Shown here: one piece after another, positions 9,799 to 21,331 of the stretch
Numbering within the stretch: position 1 is the stretch's first letter
Layout: each line of letters opens with the position of its first letter
Assembly: GCA_015499985.1 (NCBI GenBank)
Contig: JAAAUF010000289.1
Span: 1-42,129, forward strand
Direction of reading: 5' to 3'
Source: Haplosporangium gracile
Lineage: Eukaryota > Mortierellomycota > Mortierellomycetes > Mortierellales > Mortierellaceae
Length of the DNA: 42,129 nucleotides
Program-made: the position numbers and the translations under genes
The notes under the pieces: model-generated
The model's database searches: none
Told to the model about the DNA's origin: nothing
What the model saw: the letters and a program-made list of their open reading frames with translations, nothing else

Positions 9799-12452
9799 TT
9801 ATTTCATTTCAAGGACCTCTTCCTTCATCCCCTTCTCACCTTCATCCGCCGCAGCTATCGCTGTTACGTCGGCCCTCTCAGGCTCAGGAGTTGAAGGGCC
9901 AGCCTTGGCGTTCAGGCGCACATGGCGAATAAAGAACGTCAACACAAACATCATCACTGCCATAGGGATCGTGGCCTTAAACACCGTCTTCATGCTGTTC
10001 AAGTAAACCTCTTCAACCATCGCCCGGTAAGTCTCTGGGATGTCCACAATCTTTTGAGCAGAGCTCTTGGCCAAGTTGGCCCACTCTACTGGCACACCCG
10101 AGGTCTCTAGCCCACTGTTGAGGTTGTTCTGGAACAAGGCTCCGTTGATGGCCACACCAAAACCTGAACCGGTCATACGGAAAAAGTTGTGTAGCGCCGA
10201 AACGGTGGCAAGATCCTTGCGTTCAACAGAGGCCTGGATAGCGACAATCAAGGTAGGGAACAGCTGACCCACTCCTATACCGCAGACAAACAGAACCACA
10301 ACTTGGATCACCTTGGACGACGTCTCGGCAAGGACCAGGCAAAGACAGATGCCGACGACCGCAATACCAGTACCGGTAAAGATGTAGGGACGATACTTGC
10401 CGTACTTTGAGACAAGGAGACCGGCAACGTTAGACGAGATGAACACACCAGCTTCCAATGGAATCATGGTCAAGCCGGCATTCGTTGCCGTTTCGTGCTC
10501 AATGATCTATAAACGTCAATGAAAGATCAAGAGAGGTTAGTTACTTGCATAGATGCAGCGGCCGGAAGAGTTGCGTAAGGTCGTTCATGATTTCCCGCGC
10601 TCATGTACCTGGAAGTAGATGGGCAGGTAGAACATAAGAGACCAGAAGGTCATACCCATGAAGACGTTAATGCTCAGGAGGGTGACGACATTGTGGTTCT
10701 TCCAGAGGTAAGGGGGCACAATAGGATTCTTGGCGTGCTTGGCCTCGACCCACAAGAACATCAAGATCGAAGGGACTGCCAACACGTAGAGCGTAATAAT
10801 CAAAGGCCTATTGGAAGTTCAAGGAGACAATGAATTAGTGGCGTAATTTGACTTCGCTTACATACAATAGTGAACAGTCATTTGCGATGACAAAAGTAAA
10901 AGACGTAGACTACTTACGAGTTCCAGGCATAGAGGTTACCGCCGAGGTTGGTGGGCAAGAGCAAAAAGACGGCAGAGACGGCCATAAAAAAGGTACCGGC
11001 CCAATCAATCGCCTTGATTTTGCTCCAGATGTCTCCCTTGGGTCTAGGCAGCTTTAACATCACAGTCATCGTGGGGACAGTGACAACAGCCAGGGCAATC
11101 TGGATAAAGAAACACCATCTCCAGCTGACTTTGTCGACAAAGGCACCTCCCATGACGGGTCCCACTAGAGCAGAGATGGCAAACACGGCTGAGATAAAGC
11201 CCTGGTATTTGCCTCGGTCGCGTATCGATACCAAGTCTGCAATGATAATGTTGGCCAACGAGAAGATTCCTCCTGCTCCAATACCTATTGATGAAGACAA
11301 AAGGATAGTTGTTAGTCACATGCCATCGACAATGAAAAATTCATCTCCAGTGATGACCGTAGAGTGCAAACGATGAAATTTACCGGTGAGTGCGCGAGCG
11401 CCCAAGAACATGTTCATAGTCTGTGAAGCACCCGAGAGAATCGAGCCCGTGCAGAAGATACTGATGGCAAAGAACACCGTAGGCTTACGTCCAAACACGT
11501 TACTCATCTTTCCGTAAAGACCTATTCATTATGAACAAAGAAAAAGGACGGTATTTAGACGTTAGACATTAAGAATGGTAATCTAAATCCATGAAGTAAA
11601 AGTTACGGCGATAATAAATGATTACCTTGGAAGGCGTTGAAGGTAATGACATAGCAGGTAAAAACCAGCTCGACCTTGTTGGATGCCGAAAACTGGGTTC
11701 CGATTTTGGGCAATGCCGTTGACACGATACTGTTATCCAAGGCAGCCATGAACATGGTCATTGCAACTCTATCGGCGTTACAAGAAAAGAAGTACGGTTA
11801 GTAAATGAAGGAAAACGAGTAAAGGGATGAAAGTAGTCCATGTTAAAGGACTGATGATCAATCCAACAAAATTGCCCGAGGAGGTGAGGGGAAAAAAAGG
11901 GCGGAAGAGGTGATCATCCACGCGAGGGATAGACAGGAGTAATGCAACTGAAAAACAAGGGACACTATGGACCAATGCCTCTCCTTCGTCGTCAAGTGGC
12001 CATCCATGGGGGCGTGGAGAGAGGGATGGTGAGAGGAAAGAGGGTTCGTGCGTTTCTTGTTTTTATGTTGTGTCGAATGGAAGGAGTGGGTAAAATTGAG
12101 CAGGAGGAATCAAATAGTCAACATGCTACAGTACAACTTACCCCAGGAATGCGGGAGCAAGCTGGCGAAGGGGTAAGGTCTCGACAACCTGGGTAAGGAT
12201 CTCATCAGACGTCTTCTCGACCTCGGCTGTGGGCAATCCGCTCTCGGGGTCGACAGGAGTAGTGGTATCATTCTGCTTGGCGAGATCGCCCGCCTTTTGT
12301 GGAGGGGCGAAGGCTGTGATGGTGGTTGTGGAGGATTGGGAGGGGTTGTTGTGGGTGTGTGTCAGAGCGTGGCTAGGGATTACAGCTGTCGCTGCTACTG
12401 CTGCGTTTGAGACGATCTCCCCTATGGACGGGGAGGAGTTTGTGTTGCTCAT
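9799..12452 (-). CDS. MFS drug:H+ antiporter, DHA2 (14-TM) type, 621 aa
   Basis: Six exons (12452-12142, 11768-11626, 11521-11384, 11284-10918, 10807-10609, 10506-9799) sum to 1866 nt and close in frame. About 104 polar residues at the N-terminus precede TM1. The TM1 signature LDNSIVSTALPKIG is the DHA2 motif, and motif A appears as GKMSNVFGRKP. Exon 4 carries GAGGIFSLANIIIADLV and GALVGPVMGGAFVDKV-like motif C. An aromatic loop FWSLMFYLPIYFQ follows, then late helices ending at RHVRLNAKAG. The family exports drugs, toxins or small metabolites across the plasma or vacuolar membrane; the substrate cannot be read. The start was taken at MSNTNSSPS; an in-frame ATG lies 33 codons upstream. No biosynthetic cluster adjoins it. 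Confidence 0.93.
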
Positions 12453-14909
12453 TCTCGTCGTTGGAGTGTTTTGCTGTGCAGCTTGGCGATCTATAAGGAT
12501 CTCAGGAAGGAAAGTGATCAATTGCTTGCGAGAACGCTGAATGTTCAGCAAACACTGAGTGAGGAAGGATGAAAGGAGAGTGAGGGAACGAGGGAGAAGG
12601 GAAGAAAAAGAAGAGAAAGAAAGAAGAGAAAGAAAGAAGAGAAAGAAAGAAGAGCAAGCTCTTATTGTTTTTTTTCAGGTATAAGAAAGACAAGCAATGA
12701 AGAAAAACAAACAAAAAAATTAACTACGGGCGGAAATGCATTTTTCCTTCTCAGCTTCAAACTCACTCTCAACGAGACAGACAAGACAAAGCGCCCATCT
12801 TAATCCTCATTAGAAGTGTGCCTCGATACATGTTCAATGGAGAATAAAAAGAAAAGCATGTTAGAAGCAAACAAGGTTGGATCGTTTATCCTGGGTTCGA
12901 GTGCGGGAATGGCACAAACCCTTCGATCTTTTCTTATTATTTTCCTTTTGACTGCATCAGGACCATATTAGGCCACCTTCGATGTCATGTTTTGATGACA
13001 CAACCACAACCAAAAAAAAACGACGACAAACAAAGAAACCAATAGACTCTACCCCCAATTACCCTCTGACTATCTATTGACAGCACCTTGCGTTCAATGA
13101 GAATATGAATCATCAATTTCATCCGTTTACCTGAAAAGATAAATTGAACAGGACGTAACTGAACAGGAGACGTTCGCAAGAAAAGGGTAGGATGCGGTGA
13201 AAGGAGGGATGCGTCCATCCCACAGATGTATGAAGAGGACAGGGCGCAGCACTCCTCAATAAATCATTCGGCTAAACCGCGAGTTGGAAGGATGAAAATG
13301 GCGATCACCTTCTCTCACTGCCTTTCCCTCTCTCCTCGAGTCCCAATAAAGATGACATTTGCTTCCAGCCTGGGATCCGATCTGGTCTGATCCAGTAGAT
13401 TGTGCTTCCTCCAGGCGCCATGTTTCAGTCGTCTCTAACACTTCTGTTGCCCATCATTCGACTAAGTTGATGTTAAAAAAAAAAAAAAAAACTGCACGTA
13501 AAACAAAAACACAAAAACAGCGCATGCAGCCTCTCTTCGCTCCCAAGATCGTGTGGATCAAATGGTTTGTATTTTTGCCCGCACTTTTTTTTCATTTTGC
13601 TCACGCTTCTCCAAACGCTCTTTTTTTTTTTTTTTTTTTTTTTTGCTTTTGTTGTTTTGTGGGACGTGAGCGTGGGACTTGACTGTATCCAAAAGCCCAA
13701 AAGGTATTAAAGTATCAACAAACTCATTATTTGTTCGTTTCTTCTTCCGGAGGAACAACGAAGCTTGGTAAAGTATGGGGAAGGTGTAAATAGGCGCTGA
13801 AGGGACAAAAAGGACAGGTGTCACACTGGCAGAAGGGATATTATCTGAGAGGTGAATGAACACCGGCACTAAAGGCTGATATAACATGGGTGTCGATGCC
13901 AAGGAGTGAACGCAGTCTAGGAAGTATGTACTGCACATATTCAGACGGAGATTTGTTTTTTTTTGGTTCTTTCCTTCTTGCTTTTCATTTGTTCCCGCAA
14001 TGTCGATACGTACATCCACCTGTTGCGCGCCGTGTTCGCAGGACAAAGAAATTCATTCATAATGGACTCACGATGACTCTTACAGCATTGTCCTTTTGAT
14101 TCGTTCATTCTTGTTATTTTTTTTCCATTTTTCACTCCTTACTACAACCTACTCCACCATCACCGACCCACACACACTAGACGTTGGTGGTATAACCGAA
14201 AAGGTAAGCGCAAAGTAGGAGGATAGGATTCGGCGGCATGCAAAAGACAGGGAAAAAAAAACCAGCGGCCGAAGAAATTACACTCTGTACCTATTTTTTC
14301 CGCGTGCCTCGGTATCTGTCAAAGATACGAAAGGGGATCTCAACCCACCCTATTTTAGTTTCTCTGATTTCCTAGCTCTCGATGTGCCAAGTGACAGGAA
14401 TGCCCACTTTTGATCATGACTTGTCTGCGGGGGCGAGTACAAACGTCGGCGATAGAGTGGCTGCGCATATATCCGCGCTCCTGAGCAGCTTGTGGAGCGT
14501 ATCTAGGAAGTAGATCATTTATTTTATCCTTTTCAGGCACGTCCCTACAACGATTGGTATTTGATCACTGATCCAATAATGCCAAACGGTTTCACTGATG
14601 TGTACTCATCTTCACTACATACATATATACACACACATATAAACCACGCACACGCAACCACATATTCAAGCACTGAACAGAAAACCATTGTAATGTTGTG
14701 AAGCCGAAAGAATGTAATGAAATATCTAACGATACTATCAAAATGAACATTTAAAACATTTAGGCAATATAAATGAACCGGAAAAGAAGAACGAAGTGGT
14801 TAGATTAAGTTACATCATTCAAATTGCAAATATAAAATCAATACATGATGCATACTTTGCAAATATGAGAAAGAAAGGAGAAAAATCATGTGTGATAACG
14901 TACCTCCGT
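12453..14909. other. Long intergenic region without recognised gene
   Basis: These 2.46 kb hold the promoter of the MFS gene and the 3' flank of eS24. They contain GA-rich repeats (12600-12660, repeats of GAAAGAAAGAAGA), an A-run at 13474-13490 and a run of 24 T at 13621-13644. Open frames here are short and unconserved. A non-coding RNA cannot be excluded by eye. Confidence 0.5.
13621..13644. repeat. Poly-T tract, 24 nt
   Basis: Twenty-four consecutive T are visible. Such tracts may be promoter-associated poly(dA:dT) or the poly-A end of an old retroposed copy. Nothing nearby supports retroposition. Confidence 0.9.
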
Positions 14910-15985
14910 TTACTTCTTGGCAACAGCGGCCTTGGCCTTCTTGGTGCCGCGGAGCTTCTTGCTGCGGTTCTTGCGCTCCTTGCGCTGCTTGCGGGAGGCC
15001 TTCTTGATCTCCATGAGGCCGTGCTATTATATGAGAGTGACCGTGGACAGAGAGAGCAAGAGAGAAAGAGAAAGAGAGTAATTATTAGTTATTTGACAGA
15101 TACTCAAGTGTGTTTAAGTTCAACTAAATTGCGCTTCTGTCCTATACATAAAAGCTGTTGACTATGTGAATTTGATCAAAATGATGGTCTTTACAGACAA
15201 AATTGGTCGCAGTTGATTCCGATTGCGACTTAAGTTTGTGTATAAAATCTAATCGCTCCATCACTGTTGGAGTGAGAATAGTCCGTACAACAAGTCGACA
15301 CTTTCTTTCAGCGTTGTCAAAGGTCCAGGTTCCTGAGTACTAGAAGAGTCCCTTCCTTCCGATACCGCGCTTCCTGTATATACTTTATCGTGTAGTGTTT
15401 GTCCTGCCTCCTTGTCTCCACTCGATGTGCCGGTGTGTCGGTTCCTGTTTAACGGAAAAGGTGTGCTCCATTGGACCACACAGTCAAAAGACGGACAAAA
15501 GAACACATACGCGAACAAGGCGGTACTTGGGCTCGAACTTCTTGGCAGACTCCAAGTTGTCGTAGATCAAAGCAAAGCCAGTCGACTTTCCGCCACCGAA
15601 AGCAGTGCGGAAACCGAAGACGAAGACAACCTCCTTGTCGACCTTGTACATCTTGGCGAGCTTGTCGCGAAGCTCATCCTTGGAGATGTTGGCGCGGGCA
15701 GGGTGGATGATATCCACAACCTAAGTCATTGGGGTCCGAAGAGGAGGAGAAATAAAAGATTGTCGTTGGTTGGTGTTATGTCTCTCCCGGTAAAATTGGT
15801 AGACATATTCAAGGGCGCAGGCAAAAAAAGTATAGGTCTCCTCCACCTCGTTCGTTTCCCTTTACTCCCTTTATGCATGGCTCACGCTCTCTGGCTGTTG
15901 ATGTATATGTCCTTACCATTTGCTTTCTGGCCAAAAGGCGGTTGGTCAAGAACTTGCGGGTTCTGATGGTAGCAGTGGAATCAGC
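14910..15985 (-). CDS. RPS24: 40S ribosomal protein eS24
   Basis: Exons 15985-15917, 15720-15511 and 15023-14910 encode 130 residues and the stop, continuous in phase. Diagnostic blocks are [52 protein letters not shown], and the basic end [20 protein letters not shown]. These match eS24 of yeast and human. The first coding exon must supply the initiator Met just before Ala-Asp-Ser. As in human RPS24, it seems to hold little besides ATG. A candidate is ATGATG at 16854-16849 followed by GTGCGT, leaving a first intron of about 860 nt, but this is uncertain and left out of the coordinates. The protein is a small-subunit component. It lies downstream of uL22 on the same strand. Confidence 0.93.
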
Positions 15986-17049
15986 CTAAGTGTGAGGTTT
16001 GTTCAGACAGACGGAATCGACACGATCAGTCTTTACTGTTCTCCATAGTTTCATTACGACCACATGGAGTTCTATTGTGGTGAAAGTCTAATCGCCATCC
16101 ATTCCTGTTTCCTGGAATCTTCTGGTCTTCCTGTTCCTTTTCGGAGAGATTGTGTTTGCTGCTATTTCGACGATTCGTGCATCCTGAGAAAAGCTGATGG
16201 GTGTGTTTGGTTGCTCTTAATACAGCTCGCTCGGCTGTTATTTTTTATGCTGTTGAGTTCATTTCGTTGCAAGATGTTGATGTGGGCATACATATGTATG
16301 TTAACAAGTTGTCGGTGGTGTATGCTGCGAGTGCAGTTGCCTCGTGGACACGGATACAGCGATGACTGATAGGTTTGGCCGTTGGATGGTTCTGTTCGAT
16401 TGATGGATTGTTGCATGGTTGACGATGGATATATGGCATGGTGTGTGTGTTCGTTGTTGGCGGTTTATGTCGACTGCCGTGTTTACACGGCGTAGATAAC
16501 CCTTTGGTCCTCCTCCTCCTTGCTGGTCATGCGTGACTGCTTATCAGTACCATGATTTTTGATCAAAAGAGGAAGATTTCCGTTTGCACCGGCAAACAAG
16601 TCTGAAAAGCACAACTCTTCCACCAGTGGCTTGTCGTCCAATAGTAGGAGCGCAATGAAATTTAGGGTGAGGATGCTCATTCTTTTATGCTATCACGCAT
16701 GCTAAAACGCACATACACTGCAAACACACGTCGTGTAGTCGGAAGAAATCAATTGCGCAGCGGGTTCACTGATATCTCTGAATACTCGTACATACTCGAC
16801 AACTGACATGACACACCCTTCCACCACTTACAGTAAATCAGAACGCACCATCATAAAGATACGCACACGCAGAGATACAATTAAAAATGATGAATGGCAC
16901 AAGACGGATAATAGGCATTGACACAAGACAACACAATATAACGAAGAGGCATGAAGCACTGTAGTAGCTAATTGGACGTGAGATAGAGTAGAGAAGAGAA
17001 AAAAAAAAGCAAATTCTTTTTTATCCTTCTTTCTCGGCGTTTTTATTAC
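15986..17049 (-). other. Probable first intron and promoter of eS24
   Basis: The acceptor CACACTTAG ends next to 15985. Two donor-like sites stand together on the minus strand: GTGCGT after ATGATG (16849-16854) and GTAAGT (16831-16826). The stretch could therefore be one long intron. I see no second protein; open frames such as the one near 16483-16680 are unconserved. Ribosomal-protein introns often host snoRNAs, but I could not identify C/D boxes by eye. Confidence 0.4.
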
Positions 17050-18083
17050 TTAAGCACGACGAGCACGGGCAGCGAGCTGGCGAGCGTTGAGCTTGGGCTT
17101 CTTGGCCTCAACCTCACGCTTGACGGCCTCGTTCTCCTCAGCGAGAATAATCTCGATGTGGCAGGGGGACGACATGTAGGGGTTGATGCGACCGTGAGCA
17201 CGGTAGGTGCGGCGACGCTGGCGGGGAGCCTGGTTGACCTGGATGTGCTTGATGACAAGAGCCTCCTGCTCCAAGCCCTTGACCTATATTTCCATTTAAT
17301 ACATTGTTCGTTAATAGCCAGTAATGTTTCGGCCAATCAGTTCCCGGCGCATACTTGTTTTGCTTCACTTCTTTTCTATCCTTGTCGTCTTTGTTATTGC
17401 CCTTGTTGGTAGACACCGCCATCTCCTCTTTTAACTCATTGTCCGAAAAGACAACAGCCGCACGCGCCAGTTTCAAATTGAGCCTCGCGTTATCTTCAAC
17501 GTTCCCCAAGATCAATTAGCAACCGCTATTGATGTCCAGGCGTAGACATATCCAAAGGCAACATATTCATCTCCTTTCCAAATGCAACAAAAGGCCACCC
17601 TCTCAGCGACCGGCAAGGGTGTTTACCTCGGCGTTGGACTCGGCGTTCTTGAGCAAGTCCAAGACGAACTCGCAGGACTTGGCGGGCCAACGAGCCATGG
17701 TCATACCGAAAGGCTTGGCCTGGGCAGTGCGGCCGATACCGCCGTTGAAGCGACGGAAGGGAATGGCCTGCTTGTGCTCCTTGACGTCCTCAAGGTAAGT
17801 GAGGGCCTTCTTCAACTTCATGCCGGAGATGGCAGCAGCGACCTCACGGGTGTTCTTGAAGTGAACACGGAGGTAGGAGCCACGAGACAAGGCAGCTATA
17901 GACGGGAAGGAAATGGTGTCAATGGAGAGGGGTACGCCGTGTTAGAAATTCCGCCGTCATTGGGATAGCGCTCTGTTGTTGTATTGCTTGCTGCCGGCTG
18001 TTGATTGTGTCCAGTACCCTGCTTCCTGGCTGTCTTTACTTACTCTTCGAGCTGTTGGCAGGGGTGGCAGCGTATCTCACCAT
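17050..18083 (-). CDS. RPL17: 60S ribosomal protein uL22
   Basis: Exons 18083-18044, 17895-17627 and 17283-17050 total 543 nt and give 180 aa, closing in frame. The start is [13 protein letters not shown]; then come [54 protein letters not shown] and the highly conserved block [20 protein letters not shown]. It ends in a basic tail ([13 protein letters not shown]). uL22 lines the nascent-peptide exit tunnel of the large subunit. A TTTTAG acceptor stands six bases before the ATG, suggesting a 5'UTR intron. Its start faces the MED27 start about 980 nt away. Confidence 0.97.
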
Positions 18084-19061
18084 TTTGTCCTAAAAGCAAC
18101 AAAAAGTAACAGCAAAACTTGATTAGCGATAGTTCTCCTTTGAGCGTATAGTGCCTCCTTGCTCCTGCGTCTCCTGTATGTCGCCTGCCTGTCTCCTCTG
18201 GAACTAAGCTAAGTGGATGGCTATTTGACGGGCTGGATGGAATAAGGAGACCTTCGCTGTAGGCGCTTGTTTCCTAAAGGACCCTAGATGGCGCTGATGC
18301 AGCGTTTCCCCTAGCATGTCGATTAGGAACTGATTCAGATCGCCCTTCTCCCTGAACCCTGATTCGTTTACGGAGATCCTTTCTTGGTTAAGAGACGATT
18401 CATGAGATTTGATGTCTGTGATGTCCTGCTGGCGATAGATTCGCTCCTTTCTTGTGAAAAGCAACCGGCTTTCCTGTTCCTGTTTGTTGTGCTTTTTCAC
18501 CCTTATTTTTGCAAAGAGACACGATGCTGAGTTTGGTCATATTTGAAGAAAGAGAGAGGGACGAGAGTGGTGCCCTTTTGATAATTTTGGTAGAGTCGGG
18601 TTTGATGATAATATTGGCGACGGGGATGGTGATGGATGAATGCGTTTTGATGGGTGCATTGTGGTTGTAGCTGGTTGGATGTGATATTAGCGTCATGGAT
18701 GCACAATCGATGTGTATGTGTATGCATGTATGTGCCCTCCAGTGTGTAGGCTGTGACTGTCTCTGCAAGTCTCTACCTTTGGATTAGAGATAGAGGAAAG
18801 AAGGACGAAGTAACCCGCCAGCCAGAGTCATAAAAATCAAATTTCAGACTCGAGGAGAAGAAAAAGCCACGCCTGCCATTCAGACTTGCTCGTCCATATT
18901 TTTACCGCTTTTTAATTTATACACAACGCCCGCGAACCACGGACACACATACACACGCGAACGCAACATAGTTGGAGCTCGAGCACTTGGACACTCAAGC
19001 AGTACCTCATATCAACTGGACTGGACAAACTGGACAACCACAATATACGGCAGGCAGAACA
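18084..19061. promoter_or_regulatory. Divergent promoter region, uL22 / MED27
   Basis: This 0.98-kb region lies between two divergently transcribed genes. It probably includes a 5'UTR intron of uL22, because TTTTAG|GACAAA precedes its ATG. No convincing coding region was seen. Confidence 0.4.
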
Positions 19062-20980
19062 ATGGCTGAACAGGAAGACATCGCTGCGGCACTGGAAAAG
19101 ACACAAAACGCCCTCAATGACGTCGAACTCATGATCAACTCGGTACTTGACAAAAACAACTTGGCGCGTTCATCAATCAATAATAACAACAAGGAACCGG
19201 CACTCATCGAGAACAAAACTAAGGCTTGAAGCTGACAGAGTCGCTTGCTAAAACGCTTATCATCACCTAGCTGAACGATGTCCGTCTCTCTGTCCATCAC
19301 GTCTTCCACATCCTCCAAGGACGGTCACGTAGGCAGCCTGGTGCCTTTACTTTTTTTTCATTTTGTTTCCTATCGTGACAGAGGACAACAAGGATACTAA
19401 CGTTCACGTTGTTCATTTGGGTCGATCGTCAATTAATAGCACCAGTGTCAGGAGCAACATTTCGGGAAAACGCAAAATTTACATACACCGCTTTGGAGTC
19501 CTTGGCAAAGCTGGCGATCAACTCTGAAGGTGTGGCAACTACCGTGCTGGCGGTGTGCACTGGGTCGACCTTTATTAGCTTCGAAAGAATGTTCTTAAAG
19601 AATATTCAAACTAACCCGATCTGTCTTGTCGGATCTTAGGGATTTTGAATGATACACAGTCGACAGAGCTTCCAAAGTTGCAAGGACCTTCACCAATGTA
19701 TGCGTCAGCTTGTTACCTGCGGAGAAATTTTATGCTCCTAATAGACCTCTTGAAAATAAGGAGGCTTTCTAACTGACATTCCATTGTTTCTGTTGTTAGA
19801 TCACTGGAAACAAAACAAAAGGAAGTTCAGCAGGAAGACAAGGATAATGCAATGTAAGGACGGAACGTTTTTATCTGTGAGCTAGGAACATATATACAGG
19901 GCTCATGCAGATTCTTACCAGTCTTTTTCATGCCACGATATTTCAAATGACCTAGTCCAGCAAAGCCGTTACCTGGTGTTGCTACAGCCACATTTGAAAG
20001 TGAGAAGGGGCCAGAATATGCAAAGTAAGTGCTCTGTTTCACATAAAACAGCAAAGGATCGTCCTTTTGATGCAAGTAAAAAAAACAAAAAAAAACACAC
20101 ACACACAGACATAAACTAATACATATCTGCTTCAGTCTTTCCGTAGATGATACATTGCGGTGGTTTGAGCGGAAAGCAAGAAAGTTAGTAACAAAAGTCC
20201 GTGCCAGTCGATTGGAGACACAGCAGTCATTTCCGTTCTCTACTCTCAAGGTACATTCAAGGTAGTGGTACAGGAACTTTGTCAGTATATTTGCGGATCG
20301 AATTGAGCTAACTAAGTACTTTCCATCTGCATCAACTAGGTCAATGTGTCAGGAGTCATGAATGCGTTCATCGTCCTGGAAGCAAACAAGAAGGGTCGGT
20401 GCCTGTCGATATCGCGACTGGTTGTGTTTGGAGCAGGGGAGGAGGTACTGCTTCGACTATTAGTGCTCGTTTTTGCACTGGAAAATTGGTTCATTAACTT
20501 CTTTTTTTGCCGAGTCCCCTTATACAGACACTGACAGTCTGCACCATTTTTTTTTTTCACTCTGTTAGAATTCTGTGTGGGAAGATTCAAGTCATTTAGT
20601 GTTCAAGAAGATCTCGCAGATTGCAGTGGGCGCAGTGGATTATTTTATGGATAGGGCACCACGCTCTCTCCTCGGACTTGTCCTTGTAAGTGCCTTTGAC
20701 CCGACAAAACCAACTCGACACGTTATAAGTCCGAGCAATGCAATGCGAGCAATCTTTTTTAGGGATCTGTTCCTAATATCTACTTTTTTCTTTGTGAATT
20801 GATGACATGCATTAGGAGTGGATTTCGATGTACTCGACATTGTTTACGGCGCCGTGCTCAGGATGTGGAAAGCACCTTTATTTTGACTCGCAGCAGTTTA
20901 AGCACCTGCCTCCGACGCTGTACACGTATGATGAGCAGGGTATGGCTCTTCCCTTCCACCCCGCCTGCCAGAAGAAATAA
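19062..20980 (+). CDS. MED27: Mediator complex subunit 27, 303 aa
   Basis: Ten exons: 19062-19142, 19271-19328, 19440-19529, 19640-19697, 19800-19853, 19956-20024, 20136-20250, 20340-20444, 20569-20685, 20816-20980. They total 912 nt and close in frame; the protein is close in length to human MED27 (about 311 aa). The N-terminal helices include LNDVRLSVHHVFHILQ and AKFTYTALESLAKLA. The central part has NVSGVMNAFIVLEAN, then WEDSSHLVFKKISQIAVGAV. The end carries the MED27 zinc site: LFTAPCSGCGKHL with C263 and C266, then H297 and C300 near the C-terminus. MED27 belongs to the Mediator tail/upper-tail module that links activators to RNA polymerase II. The first two introns are the least certain (donors GTACTT and GTAGGC). 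Confidence 0.9.
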
Positions 20981-21331
20981 AAAACTACAGACATTTCGCC
21001 CAACCCCAAAGGAACCAATCAAGATTCAATTTTGATTTTTCTTCATTTGAGCCTGCCGCACGGGGACGGACCGGGCAGCCAAGACAAGTCAAGTTGAGGC
21101 AACAGGGCAGACGACTCAACAAGAGAGGGCCTTTTTTTGGGATCTCTGCTTCTCTCCCTTTTTTTTTTTTTTTTTTTNNNNNNNNNNNNNNCCTCCTTCT
21201 CACATTCTCTCCCTCTCCCTCTCTCTCATCGTCATCATCCTTCTCACTCAAAGACACACACTTTACCACTTTACTACCGTTACAACTATCAACTGCTACC
21301 ATTACCACTTTCACGGCAGAACACCACTGCA
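20981..21331 (+). promoter_or_regulatory. MED27-GID4 spacer with sequence gap
   Basis: This 351-nt spacer holds the 3' flank of MED27 and the promoter of GID4, with a CT-rich stretch around the run of Ns. No gene was seen. Confidence 0.5.
21178..21191. other. Assembly gap (14 N)
   Basis: Fourteen undetermined bases follow a long T-run, most likely a sequencing failure in a homopolymer. The true length may differ. It lies outside coding sequence, 140 nt upstream of the GID4 start. Confidence 0.99.

Noticed and set aside
9799..12452. Start of the MFS protein at the upstream ATG (12551)
   Set aside because: The extra 33 residues are unremarkable. The downstream MSNTNSSPS start gives a typical polar N-terminus; either fits the frame, so only the start is uncertain.
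12885..12930. tRNA-like GGGTTCGAGT string
   Set aside because: It resembles a T-arm, but no matching acceptor stem or anticodon arm could be found on either side.
13474..13644. Poly-A and poly-T tracts as the end of a retroposon
   Set aside because: No target-site duplication, reverse-transcriptase fragment or processed gene copy was seen beside them.
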